A stretch of DNA of 64,000 nucleotides from Polytrichum commune (lineage: Eukaryota; Streptophyta; Polytrichopsida; Polytrichales; Polytrichaceae): assembly GCA_950295325.1 (NCBI GenBank), contig OX485805.1, forward strand, positions 34,707,501-34,771,500. The letters are read 5' to 3'. Both the position numbers and the translations under genes were made by a program. The notes under the pieces are model-generated. The model was given only the letters and a program-made list of their open reading frames with translations. It ran no database searches and was not told where the DNA came from. Of the stretch, positions 11,862 through 22,864 are shown in pieces (position 1 is the first letter of the stretch; every line of letters begins with the position of its first letter).

Positions 11862-14640
11862 ATGTCTTTGCATGTGTTTGTTGTACCCAGACAGAGGAGA
11901 GATGCACGGCAACAAAGCATTATTCATATGTTTAGGACATCTTCTTCTTCTCAAACTTTGAGTGATGGGAGGAATGAATTGCCTAAGTTGTCAGAATCTT
12001 CTATTAGGGGTTCTCCACATGGTATTTCTAATGTCGAGGAAGAGCAAGGTGACGTTCAAGGACATGATCAATTCAGGGAGGACACTGAGATGGGGGAGGA
12101 TGATGAGCCAGATGATAGTGCAGATGATGAGGTTAGTGTAGGAGTAAAGATGCCAAATCCTAAGTGGTGGAGGGCGGCCTCCAAGAAGAGGAAGTTTATG
12201 CCCATATGGCGTCAAGGAAGGCCTTGGTTGATGCACATTGCTATGCCTATACAAAAGCCCTACATGAATTGTGCAGCATGTCAAACAGGTGGTCAAAACA
12301 CATGATGGGAGACCATAAGAGAGGGTTGTGAATCATTGCAGCTTTCAGCCGTGAAGGAGCATGAAGGCTCAACCCTTCATGCTTATGCCATGCTAAGGTG
12401 GAGACCGGGGAGAGATAACCCTGAGGCAACTGCCATGGCTAGACATGTGGTAAGTGCTATTGATGAAGAGAGTGCTAGAATTATATGTTGTATGAAGATA
12501 TTGTATCATTTGATAGTTAATGATAGGGCTATCAATGATATGCCCTAGACATGCCTATCAATGATGAGTATGGTGCTTATACTAGTAGACAATTTGCATA
12601 TGATTTTTTGTGGGCCATTTCACACCCTTGAGGGATTTTGATCTTTCAAAAGTTAAAGATTCACCAATGATCTCTCTTCTTGTAGATGAATCTAGAGCGA
12701 CATTTGATTTTGTATGTTTGCAGTCTGTTTCGTGGTGGCTTGGGGCCTCCATGTATGCAATTTGTAGGATTGTCAAGTGTTCCTCGAGCCACATGTGAGA
12801 TATTCTATAGGAATGTGGTGGACTTATTGGAGGAGTTGGAGTGGCCTCTTGAGACACTGGTGGCTTTAGCTACCAATGGAGTGGCTTCTATGACCGGGGT
12901 GAGACAAGGACTAGCAGGCAGACTTCGTGCACATGTATGAACACTTATTAATGTGTATTGTATTGCACATAGGTGAGTCTTCCATTTTGAGATTTATTAT
13001 TGTATTTAAATTGTTTTTTTGGATGCAATATATTCATTAATTAGTCCCCTTGTTTGTTTAGGGATGCCCTTGTAGCTAGCGATGCAGTTGAGGCATGACC
13101 GGAGCTACATGTGTTGGATGACTTCTCCAACTTTGCATATACGTGGGTGGGTAGGTCATCATTGAGGCGGACAGAGCTTGATCAATTAATGTTGGAATTT
13201 GCCATGGATCCATTAGTTGTTCTTCACATACATAGAGTGCAATGGTTATCTCGTGGACAGGTGATGCAACGGGTTTTGGATTGTATGCCAACGTTTTTAC
13301 AAGCTTTTAGCGAAGATGAACCAACATGGTATCGTAAACTGACATCCTTTCAGTTTTTGTTTCTTTTACGTTTACTTGTGGATGTTCGTACTAAGTTGAA
13401 TAAACTCAATAAGTTGTTCCAGAGTGACCATGTGGATATTACTCAGATTGGAGGCCACTTGAACATTTGTATTATAGTTTTGAGTAGACGTTTCCTTACA
13501 GTTAAAGGTGTAGCATTTGGAAGAGGTTCAAGGGTATTGTGGCCATTTTTAGAGACATGTGCAACCTCTATGTAGATGGTGTATCCACTTGCAGATGGTG
13601 GCCAGAGAACCTATGCAATGCATTTGGGGAGTGTTACTGAGCGACCTGGTACAATTGAAGAGTGCAAACTCATTGGGGTAGAGTATGTACAACGGGTGGT
13701 GCACGGGGAGGTCACTTCATTGTCAAGTTGACACCACGTGCGGACAAAGTTTGCTACCCCTATATTACATGCTATATATAATTTTAAGTTTTATGATATT
13801 TTTTCTACATATACATGACCATTGATAGCATCTTTTGTATATTTTTTTGAAATTTTTAGTCATCTTTATTATTTTTAGTAATTATTTTAGTTCAATTTTG
13901 TATCATTCTAGTTAGAAATAGTATGTTTTATGAAAAAACAAATCATCAAATTTAGTTACCACTTTTAACTATGTCATAGGTACTGTGTATATCTACTCAT
14001 GAAAAAAATTTGATAAAATTTTGACCCATTTTGGTGGTGCAACTTACCAAAAGAAGATTTTGTTTGGTCGCAAGTGGTGTTCAACTTGGCAATGGAGTGA
14101 CCTCCCCGTGGGGTGGTGGATGCATTGAATAACAGGTTTCCAGACTTAGGCATCTTCAATGCATGCAAGCTCTTTAGTCCCAATCTCTACCCTGCAAATG
14201 ATGATGAGAGAACTCGTATTACTGAAGAGTGGTTGGAGAGGTTGTTTGTGAAGTTCCGGACTTCTGAAGAAGAACAATATCGGTGTCGGGGTGAGTGTTT
14301 GGAGATGGTGGAGACCATGAGAGAGATGATCCCAAATAAGTCTTTATTTAAAGCTTGGAAGTTTGCAGGTACCACTCCAGAGTGGTCAATCAATTGGCAT
14401 GGTTTGAGTAACTTGTGGAGGAGAGTTATAATGATTCCAGTGAACACTGCAATATGTGAGAGGGGTTTTTCTAAACAAAAGCTAATCAAAAGTCATCTAC
14501 GTACTAGTTTGAAGTTAGAGACTTTAGATGCTTTGATGCACATTTCATGTGCAAATATTCCAGTTGAAAACATCAATTGGAATGTATTGATGCTTGTTTG
14601 GAGAAACATGAAGGATAGGAGAATTCATCCACTTTTTTGA
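11862..14640 (+). pseudogene. hAT transposase, decayed
   Basis: Fragments in order: an acidic N-terminal part from ATG 11862 after a TTGCAG acceptor; a central part at 12610-12940 with SPMISLLVDES and a degenerate RNase H-like strand (LATNGVASMTG); 13111-13575; and a C-terminal part at 14113-14640 with the hAT dimerisation segment (VNTAICERGFSKQKLIKSHL). In-frame stops lie at 12303, 12546 and 13573, and there is a frameshift near 12690. The Asp expected in the central motif reads Asn. A MITE splits the gene at 13702-14110. The protein would have cut and joined DNA at the element's ends; no functional product seems possible now. The N-terminal zinc finger is not evident. Confidence 0.85.
13702..14110. 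mobile_element. 409-bp hAT-type MITE, copy 1
   Basis: The ends are CACGGGGAGGTCACT and its inverted partner, with inverted similarity for about 50 bp. The 8-bp duplication GGGTGGTG flanks it at 13694-13701 and 14111-14118. No coding sequence is present. Removing the element and one duplication rejoins the transposase frame (YVQRVVDALNNRF). A second copy of identical length is at 49501-49909. Confidence 0.93.
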
Positions 14641-15166
14641 AGGGTAAATAGCTCTTCATTTTTAAAATTTTGAACATGTTTATATATATTAATTCTTATT
14701 CAATTGCTAAGTTTACCTTCGATTATAATCTTTGACTTTATGTTAAAAAGGTTCTAAATTTTGTGGTTGATGAATTAATGTATGCAGGTGAATCAAGCAC
14801 TTCAAGATTGATATTTTGATTGGGTATTAGTGGTTTGATTGCATTATGCTTATATTCACATGTCATATATGACATGATGTAACTGATATTTGTACCATTT
14901 ATTTTTTTGGAAAAAATTATCAAAAAAATTGTTATTTTTAAAACCCATCCAAAGTGAATTTGACACGTCCAAAAACCGGTTCATTTTCTAAGAACCCGTC
15001 CACTGGAAATGTTTTTTTTATGAACATGTCCCTGGACATGTTAGGAACCTTGTGAAAAATCACCACTGGTCAGATCCATCTCGCCTTGTCCTATTTTAGA
15101 AGGGACGGCATTAAATTCCGACTTGACAAATGCCGCGTAATTGCTACGTGTCACTGCCATCAATGC

Positions 15167-15517
15167 TGACGCAGATTGGGATTATTTATCACAAGTATCT
15201 GTGTGGAATAACTCTGATTTGGAGAAAGAAAAATTTATTTCTATATGAGCTCTTATACCCTTCAGAGTATTGCTTTCTATTACTCCTACACCTGATATAA
15301 CACTTGATCTATGCTGCGCATTGCCATATCCATGAGAGACTGTTTCTTACAATCTACTCTATTCCTGATACACTACATTACATAAGATGATTTCTCATCA
15401 CCTGCAGGAGTAAGATATACTCACTTGTAACAAGAACAACCTTTCTGGAATGTTCTACAGGATCAACGAAATACATCCATTGTGATGACTGATGGACGTA
15501 AACTATTTCATCCATCA
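15167..15517. mobile_element. Solo LTR with 5-bp target duplication
   Basis: A 351-bp insertion is absent from the left copy of exon 1. It starts TGACG, ends CATCA and is flanked by AATGC at 15162-15166 and 15518-15522. TG..CA termini with a 5-bp duplication and no coding content fit a solo LTR left by recombination between the two LTRs of a retrotransposon. Copia or gypsy origin cannot be told. Confidence 0.8.
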
Positions 15518-16543
15518 AATGCCACCGAAGCAACTCCTGAAACAAGCGACTGCATCCTAAAATTATTTAACACCAAGTACAAAATCCATGTGCCATATTC
15601 TTTATCGCAAAGAACTGTAACATTTTCAAGGACCAAGACGCTCTAGACAGTAAATCCTAGGATTTCTACAACGATCACCGATGCCAGACGGACGTCCCTC
15701 TAAATAAGCTCCCGTTGACATACAAAATCCAATCTAGAACATTTTACTCATATCAAATGGCAAGTCACTGAGATGATCCCAGCCAGCTGATGTAAGAAAT
15801 CAAGCACCTGAAGACCTCGATACAAGAATCCTCCGTTCCCACGAGCTCCACTTCACCACGGAAGTGGATTTGCCAATATCCTTCACACAACTCGTGTCTC
15901 TAATTCTAAACACGCTGATCTCCCTCCCCTTACAAAATCCTCTTCGAACAACAACAAAGCTTCAATTTCAGAGAGAAATTCAGAAAAAATGAGTGTAACA
16001 GAGCAAACCCTGGCAGATCTTCCAAAGGCGGTGAGCTCTTAGCTAGACAGTACTGGCTGCCAGGAGCGCTCTCGAACAAATACCTCTATGGCGATGGGAA
16101 ATGGACCTGTATAGCAAACGCGGCATGTATGAAAATGAAAATGACAATGAAATAAACAAAACGATAGAAGCGGTAATGGCGCAAATGCTGTAGTGTCGTT
16201 GGCTCCATCACTGCTCCCCGAACGAAGGGTTGCTCCCCAAGTTCCACGTCGATGCCCCCGGCCGCTCTTGTGCACATACATACTGTCGTTGGTTGCTAAC
16301 CGGTGTCAGACCAGTGAAACAAGGGTCTCAGTCCAATAAGCTAGAAATAGCATTGACACCTCCCCCAAAAACTCGAGGGAGGTTTAGTGTCCCGCGCGCC
16401 AATTTTCAAGTGGCAGTGTATTTAGTTATATTTTCACGCAATGTAGAACTTTATAAAAACAATCGTCAGAAAACAAGTACCGAAGTCAACCTGCTGGAAA
16501 GTTAATTCTGTAGCAAAGCAAAGAAGGGGCCGACATTAGCAAG

Positions 16544-18033
16544 GGTTCACCTGGCTGAAAAGGAGTCCGAGGTGGTAGCGGAGAGTGCAGTTCGAACAGT
16601 GATTTCTTTCGGATTGTCAAATGTCCACATTTCGAAATGAAGACTGTCGACACTTAGAATCGTGTAACCTCTGAGGGTAAGTAAGGCATATTAGAGGTTG
16701 TGGAGATATGAATTTCCTGGAGAAGATGCGTCGCCGCGACTTGGCAGCATTTTGGACCTTCTCGTCGCCGGTAGGTGTACGTACTTGGAAGCTTTAGTTG
16801 CATAATATTTAACTATCTTGAGATCGATTACTGGACAAAACTGCAGTATATGATAGTGTGGAGTAAATGAGGTGGTTTTGCAGCTCATGGATACAGTGTC
16901 AACGCATGACCTGACATCTCCAATCTAACAAATTTGAACCGGCAGGCGTCAGAAGGCTGGGTTAAGACATGATCAAGGTGTGACTCCGTCCAGTTATGCC
17001 CCAATACAAGAGTCTCAGGTGCGGTACAAAGTTTTGACCTCAATTTCGGAGTTGAGAATCTTAAAGTGGTGACCTTAGCAGCGGATTTCTTGCATTAAAT
17101 TTTTTATAGCCTCTTGCAATTTACGGTGCTAATGCTTTGGTTGCATTCGAGCAAGCCTTCACGTACCGATGACTTTCGCTCCTTTTTCACAAACTATTGA
17201 AGAAAACTTAGTTGGTGGGTCAGTGCCGGTATCTGGGTACGTGGGCCTTATGTGGTCACTCTTCTAGTTAATCAGAGACTATTGATATCTAGAACCAGAC
17301 AAACTCACATATCATGCACATCTCATGTGGTTAAACTCCTATCCACTATCTTTATTGCAGAATATCATACTACATACAAGAGTCCTAACAACAGTAATTG
17401 CACTCATTGAGTGACCGACCCTAAGTACCGCAAGAGAGATGCCTACTTACTAAATGAACTGACTAACCTACGAACTAACAATCTTCTAGATGATTCTAAA
17501 TGAGAATGAACTTCTACATTCTTCTACAATGTTAAAACCAACAAGTGACTAACTAATGGTGCCAATAGAGACCTACATTTGAGTGGTACATGGTAAGCAC
17601 ATGGCAAGGCTTGTAAAAAGGGCGTATTGAGAATGGGCATGAAAAAGAGTCACGATAAGATTAACATATATGTGCGTTACCTAACCATCTAAACACAATA
17701 GTGAACAGAATTGGGAGGGCGTATGTGATTACTTTTCTTTTTAAACTTGCAATTCAACTTCAAATATGAAACTTGAAATGACAATCTTTGTGATTCGCAA
17801 TTGCTAACAGGATGAGACAAGCCCTGATTTATCTAACGGCAAAATTTGTGTGTGGAGTTGGTTGTGCCCATAATAGGGCAACATACGTCCCAATGGCCTG
17901 CATCTGTTTCTTCAAAGATTTTCTATGTGAGACTTGTGCTAGCTTGAACCTACAGAGTTCCTGGCTCTCTTTATCAATCAGAGTTAGTAAGCTGACGAGG
18001 ACGTCCGATCTGGAGTACAGGGATTTCTTATAA
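16544..18033. other. Intergenic, no gene seen
   Basis: I found no convincing coding exon. The part nearest 18034 should hold the promoter of the membrane-protein gene; no distinct TATA or other motif stands out. Confidence 0.45.
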
Positions 18034-20778
18034 ATGGGAAGCATCATGGTGTTTCGAATGAGGACGCTATCAACGCCAGGTGCGATGAATCTGATTGTCA
18101 TCATCATCCTGCTTCTTCTGAGCTGCGGGTGTCGTAATTGTTTCGCGACGTCCCCAGATGTAGATGGCTGCCAAAACTCCACAAACCTGATGCTGGTCGG
18201 CGTGATGTCCCACATCATAGGCGTCTGGAACAGTTCGAAATATGGCGCTCGTCATTTCGCGACGACATCTCCAAGATCTACTTCCAGGTGTGGCCGGAAG
18301 ACATGCGGTTCCAGTACTTCTGCGAAGCTGGGAAAGCCAACTTGTCCCTGACTAACTTCACATATTCGTGTACGGAGGGGCAGTTGGATCCGCGCCCGTA
18401 TTACGATGTTGGTAGTGCGGACAACCACCAGTCGTATTACAAGCACTGGTATTATTGGCGGTCTCCGGTGAAGCAGTTGTGGTATCCGATCCGGTGCGAG
18501 TATAACGATATTCGAAGACTCTATGTGCACAGGTACGAGAATTTTGGTGGGATTCTGATGTATGTTTAAAACATGGTCTGGAGCTGCGAAAATTATTTCA
18601 AGAGGCAATATTTGGATTTGCTTGTGTATATAAGCAATTTCAAGACCATATATTCCAAAACTATAAAATAAAAAATAAGAAAACTGAAACATTGATACCC
18701 GGCGATCCCGGATGGTGACCCCTGCTTTAAAAACATTGCTTCTAACCAGTTTTAAGAACACATTTGAAAGTGACCCATTGAAACTTGACATTCTACCTGT
18801 GTGTACATACCTGTAGTTACTCAAAGAAGCCCACTCTCCAAAAGGAAGGAAGTACTCTCACCGTGAAGCTTGGTAACACATGATCATGGCAAGGAAGGAT
18901 GGCAAGGAAGCTCCCATTCACGTCGGTGTAAAATCAGACCGATGTTACTTTTATTTTATTTTTAATTTTATACATAGCTGTATAATTCATCGTTAACTGA
19001 TATTTCACCTAGATTCTAGGTATGAAGACGTTACACTGTCGATCCTCGTGCATTTCATCACAAAGTCTGATGGCGAATGTAGCTGTCAGGAGAAATTATT
19101 GTGTTGGTTAATGGCTATGGCACCCCAGCCAGTTGAGAGAATGACGAGGTTTTCATAGTACTGCAAGGTTTTAAATTGATGGCATTTGTCATCACTGTGA
19201 CCTCAGAATAGATCATGAGGCTTCCATCTTTTGCTTTGATCTATTCATTTTGAAAAAATAGTGACACTTGAAGATTGGACATGTTACAAATGTATTCAAC
19301 GGTTTCAAATGCGTTGTAGTATGTGTACAAAAGCCAGTTTGCGCAAATTATGAAGCTTATAAGTATAATGAGGGGGTCCTGACATTCATCATCTCTGTCC
19401 CAATATCTACAACCATGGTTGATGTACCATTTTCACCCATGGTACCATCTACCTCCATCTTAGATACTGGACAGAGGTGATGATCAACTTCAGCGCCCTT
19501 GTAATTACGGAGGGTTAATCTGATCATCTCAATTTAGAGTTTAAGCTTTCATTGACTATTTTGAGATATCTTGGTACTTCAGTCTTTCAAGTTGAGCAGA
19601 ATTCAAATGTGTATAATTTACTGGCTCACTGATTTGCAGATTTTGGTGGGAGACGATGGCCCCTGCGGCCAAAGCGTGGGCAATGATCTTCTTCACCCTC
19701 GAAGTCGCAGCGGTCGCCTTCAACTACATGAGCTTCGCAGCTTCGTTGTACAATCAAAAGTGGCGATCAGACGGATCATCCCCCACCGAATCCGTCCGAA
19801 AACACTCGTTCCGCATAATTCCCCGAGTGGGGTACATCGACACGACCGCCGACTGCATCCACATCTTCCTACTCATAGCCGTGGGCTTCGGCATGATCGA
19901 GGCTGTGGGGCACAGCGACCTCCACAGCTGGCGCGCCAGCTGCTTCTACAACGTTGGGGTGATCTACATTTACCTAACTCTACTCGCGGTCGCTTCCTCC
20001 TCTTCCGCCAACTTGCGACTTCAGGCAAGCATAATCTATTCGATTGTGTACACAGTAATGGTGAATCATAACTCTTCGGTAGTCTGTTTCTCTGTAACCT
20101 CGTGGAAGCTTTGCTGGCGTGTCATAGTGCTAGGGTTTACTTCCTAGCTTGACGATACTGCTGGTGTGTCATCCGAGTTGGATGTCATTTAACTAACTAC
20201 TTACAATGCATTAACAGCGACCGTTTGCTCGAACGACCGAAACCGCATGTTAAGAAAACTCATGTCGACGCAACAAGAAGACGACGCACCGAACTTTCCT
20301 CCAGGCACAGTAACTTGGAAGAATCGCGAACATTCTGACCCCGAGATTCGTGAGGAAAGTGGACGAGTTGCATAAACTTACGACCAGGGAAGCATCCACA
20401 TCAGAGCAGGATAAAGATCTCCCCGATCTGTTAGCGCAAAAAGTCTAGTTGTACAAAATGTTTACGGACCGGCAGCCATGGGACCCCCTTGAGAAGATGC
20501 CCAACGATTGGCGATGGCAACGCGATTTCGGCCAGTTCGCGGTGCTCATCCTCCTGGACACATTCCTGTGCTTTGTGGACAGCGACACCGGCACAGCCTT
20601 GGAAACTTTAGCGGGCATCCTGTTGGCTGCCGTCGTCGCGCCCAGCATGTGGTCGGGCGGTGTGAGTGCTGTGCTCTTGCTTTACTCCGTTCGCCATATT
20701 GCAAGTAAAATCCACAAGAGAATGAACACAAAGGTCATCAGGCCGAGCCCGAACAACCAGCAGGCGAGGAAAAGATGA
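18034..20778 (+). CDS. Unrecognised multi-pass membrane protein
   Basis: A four-exon model of 382 residues: 18034-18128, 18221-18559, 19640-20024 and 20449-20778, with all phases matching. The first intron (92 bp) is the least certain; the second (GAT/GTATGT to TTGCAG) is well supported because it joins GGIL to IFWWETMAPAAKAW in frame. The third would use a GC donor (CAG/GCAAGC) and GTCTAG. The N-terminus has a strong hydrophobic signal segment (LIVIIILLLLSCG). A Tyr/Trp-rich outer domain follows, with Cys residues and NLS/NFT glycosylation-type sites. About five membrane spans come next, then a basic tail. Candidate starts are ATG at 18034, 18058 or 18085. I do not recognise the family. A role at the plasma membrane or in endomembranes is inferred from topology only. 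The stop codon lies in a 69-bp tandem repeat. Confidence 0.65.
19387..19482. other. Long imperfect hairpin inside an intron
   Basis: Two 43-base arms (19387-19429 and 19440-19482) pair imperfectly around a 10-base loop, in intron 2 of the membrane-protein gene. The size and bulged stem suit a plant microRNA precursor or a very small foldback MITE. The sequence alone does not decide between them. Confidence 0.5.
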
Positions 20779-20965
20779 GAGTTTTAGGGAGAATTACGCA
20801 ATTCATCCAAAGGCTCTTGAACAATTAGCGGGCGAGGAAACAGATGGGAGTTTTACGGAGAATTGCGCAATTCATCTAAAGGCTCTCGAACAACGAGCGG
20901 GTGAGGAAACAGATGGGAGTTTCATGGAGAATTGCGCAATTCATCCAAAGGCTCCGAGGGCGTAA
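20750..20965. repeat. 69-bp tandem repeat overlapping a gene end
   Basis: About three copies of a 69-bp unit carry GGCGAGGAAACAGATGG, GGAGAATTGCGCAATTCAT and AAAGGCTC. The first, more diverged unit includes the last codons (QQARKR) and the stop of the membrane-protein gene. The repeat therefore probably expanded from coding or 3' UTR sequence. Confidence 0.8.
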
Positions 20966-21024
20966 CGGAACGCCAGCTCGGACTGGCGCTCTTTCGAATA
21001 GGAGGAGATCACAGAAGAAGGTAA

Positions 21025-21394
21025 GGGCCACTTGACACAAGAGACTGAAGGCCCGTGACCAAATATTCTAAGATCTCTCATTTAGTCGAAAAGGCTGAGA
21101 CCATCCAAGTTCACTTCACACTAGAAGGTGAAGGCCAAGGGCCCAAAGAAATCATCATGGATGAAAAGTTTACATGGATTCTTATATGACAGACTATCGA
21201 TAATGTTTTATGGTATCATGTCGGAATTCATGTTAGGTCCACTTCCAAGGGATAGGCCTAACTCAACTTCTGGCAAAGCATGTCAGTATTTACAAAAAAT
21301 TCTTTTTTTCATTTCTCATGGTACGGCCTTTGGATGAGAATCAAGGGCCCTCACAGTTACAGTCATGACCCTTGGCTCGTGTGTGAAGTGGCCC
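21025..21394. mobile_element. Tourist-like MITE with TAA duplication
   Basis: A 370-bp element starts GGGCCACTTGACAC and ends GTGTGAAGTGGCCC, flanked on both sides by TAA (21022-21024 and 21395-21397). Three-base T-N-A duplications with GGG..CCC ends are typical of PIF/Harbinger-mobilised MITEs. Related ends occur at 37559-39184, 43463 and 44273. Confidence 0.85.
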
Positions 21395-21523
21395 TAAGTA
21401 TGCCCAATTGCACATCCAACAAAGTGAAGGTCAATTAAGTCTTGTTGTCAAGGATGGCAACTATTTGTAATGCTTATAGGGATTGGAGCCTTTGAGAGAT
21501 TTAAAAAAAATGAATTTAATGTG

Positions 21524-21716
21524 CACTACTAGAACGCATGATCCTAGAACACACTTCTCATTTGACATTTGACACAAGCAGTCATGGCGACATGACCTCA
21601 TTTACATGTGTCGGGTCATAGATTGGACTCAACACATGTAAGTAGGGTCATGGCCTAAATTAATGATCGCCCCTGTCAAATGGGAAGTGTGTTCTAGGCC
21701 CCGCAATCCTAGTAGT
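21524..21716. mobile_element. CACTA-like MITE
   Basis: A 190-bp element has inverted ends of about 45 bp sharing ACTACTAG, CCTAGAACACACTTC and CATTTGACA. The left end reads CACTACTAG. The right border is off by one or two bases (CTAGTAGTAG), so the target duplication is not certain. Confidence 0.7.
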
Positions 21717-21718
21717 AG

Positions 21719-22302
21719 TTATCACCAACGTGATTTATGGTGTCGCTTAATCTTCAAGTTAACCTAATTCTAGATGTAATTCCGTAACATACATTACAAG
21801 AATAGAGGGTTCACCTTGAAAAAAACTACCTCTTTACTATCTCTTATTAAAGATGAACACCTTGGATGATCATAAACAAAGTTAACCCACACATAATAGA
21901 ATGTCCCCCAATGGCAAGCCCCTAGGTTTCCACATTGTGGGTCCAAAAATCCAATTCACCTTAATACTCCCACTACAAGGATGGCCCACAGTTGTAAGGT
22001 GCACCAAAAATCAAGTGCTAAGTTAGATGTTATCCATCCAAGCACTATTCCGCCCTTAGGCGGTGGCTCAACCTCAGAGGTCTTATGATATCCAAGTCAA
22101 GGCATAGAATTTAAGCCACCCCTTCTGTCTTTAGAGTATGATTTGAAGAGCTACTAAGATATATTCAAGATGCATGTGGAGTTGCTTTGGTATTGCATTT
22201 TGTAAGACTACAACACTATTTTATTTCATCTCAAATTGCCTTAGAAGTGAAAATAAATAGTACCCATGTGTCTAGATGGTGACCACTACTTTAGAAGAAT
22301 TC
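21719..22302. other. Intergenic, nothing distinct
   Basis: AT-rich DNA between two MITEs. No coding pattern is seen. Confidence 0.4.
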
Positions 22303-22310
22303 CTTATAAT

Positions 22311-22856
22311 CCCGGGTACGCAACTCCCGTATTATATGGTCCTGATTATAATCACTTATAATGCGTTTTAGTCCAATATTGAGTGATACAATTTGTTTTA
22401 ATGTAGGAAACCCTTGTAGCCCTTCTAACAAGGAATCCAAAAATGTAATTATATATAGGAAATGAATATATTTTGAAGCATATAATTGCATTAAAAACCT
22501 AATTATATGATTTTTTTAATACATGTACCATAGGTCAAACTACCCAACTTTTTGGACTTTTTAATAAAATTTTAACATTGTGAATGAATTATAATTTTAA
22601 TGGGAGGCTTAATAAATATGTAACCCAACTTTTTTTTCATCTCATTTATTTAATTTGGTCTTCATCCAACTTTTTTTTCATCTCATTTTATTTAATTTGG
22701 TCTTTACCCAACTTTTTTTTCATCTCATTTTATTTAATTTGGTCTTCACCCAACTTTTTGATCATTTTAATTTGATATAATTTTTACAAAAGCCGTCCTC
22801 TAAGCCGTTTTAAGTACGATGCCCCCTGCGTATAATATGGGAGTTGCGTACCCGGG
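22311..22856. mobile_element. hAT-type MITE with 8-bp duplication
   Basis: A 546-bp element has ends CCCGGGTACGCAACTCCC and their inverted partner, flanked by CTTATAAT at 22303-22310 and 22857-22864. There is no coding potential. It carries a short tandem repeat in its middle. It is unrelated in its ends to the 409-bp MITE. Confidence 0.88.
22624..22760. repeat. 42-43-bp tandem repeat, three copies
   Basis: Three copies of a T-rich unit (CCAACTTTTTTTTCATCTC then TTTATTTAATTTGGTCTT) lie inside the hAT-type MITE. This is likely slippage expansion. Confidence 0.85.
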
Positions 22857-22864
22857 CTTATAAT

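Larger units (their letters stand above)
10531..15068 (+). mobile_element. hAT transposon with 8-bp target duplication
   Basis: The element is 4538 bp and sits in the inverted exon 1 copy. The 8-bp duplication GTCAGATC flanks it at 10523-10530 and 15069-15076. The empty site survives in the left copy near 6113-6121, which confirms the borders. The terminal inverted repeats are CAAGGCTGATTTTTCAC and the reverse complement of GTGAAAAATCACCACTG, with the CA..G start usual in hAT elements. Subterminal repeats rich in GTCC and AAAACCGGTT lie at both ends. It encodes a decayed hAT transposase and holds a 409-bp MITE, so it is probably inactive. Confidence 0.92.
10333..16543 (-). pseudogene. Truncated inverted copy of the 5990-7246 gene 5' region
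   Basis: Read on the minus strand, this matches 5008-6310: upstream region and leader at 16543-15600, exon 1 in pieces, and the start of intron 1 ending at 10333. The splice donor after GHEQ is kept, but exon 2 is absent, so it cannot encode the protein. Exon 1 is broken twice, by a solo LTR at 15167-15517 and by a hAT transposon at 10531-15068. With both removed, exon 1 becomes continuous with the left copy. The duplication therefore came before both insertions. Confidence 0.85.

Noticed and set aside
18252..18824. A 190-codon minus-strand frame
   Set aside because: It lies opposite the outer-domain exon of the membrane-protein gene, where splice phases and composition favour the plus strand.
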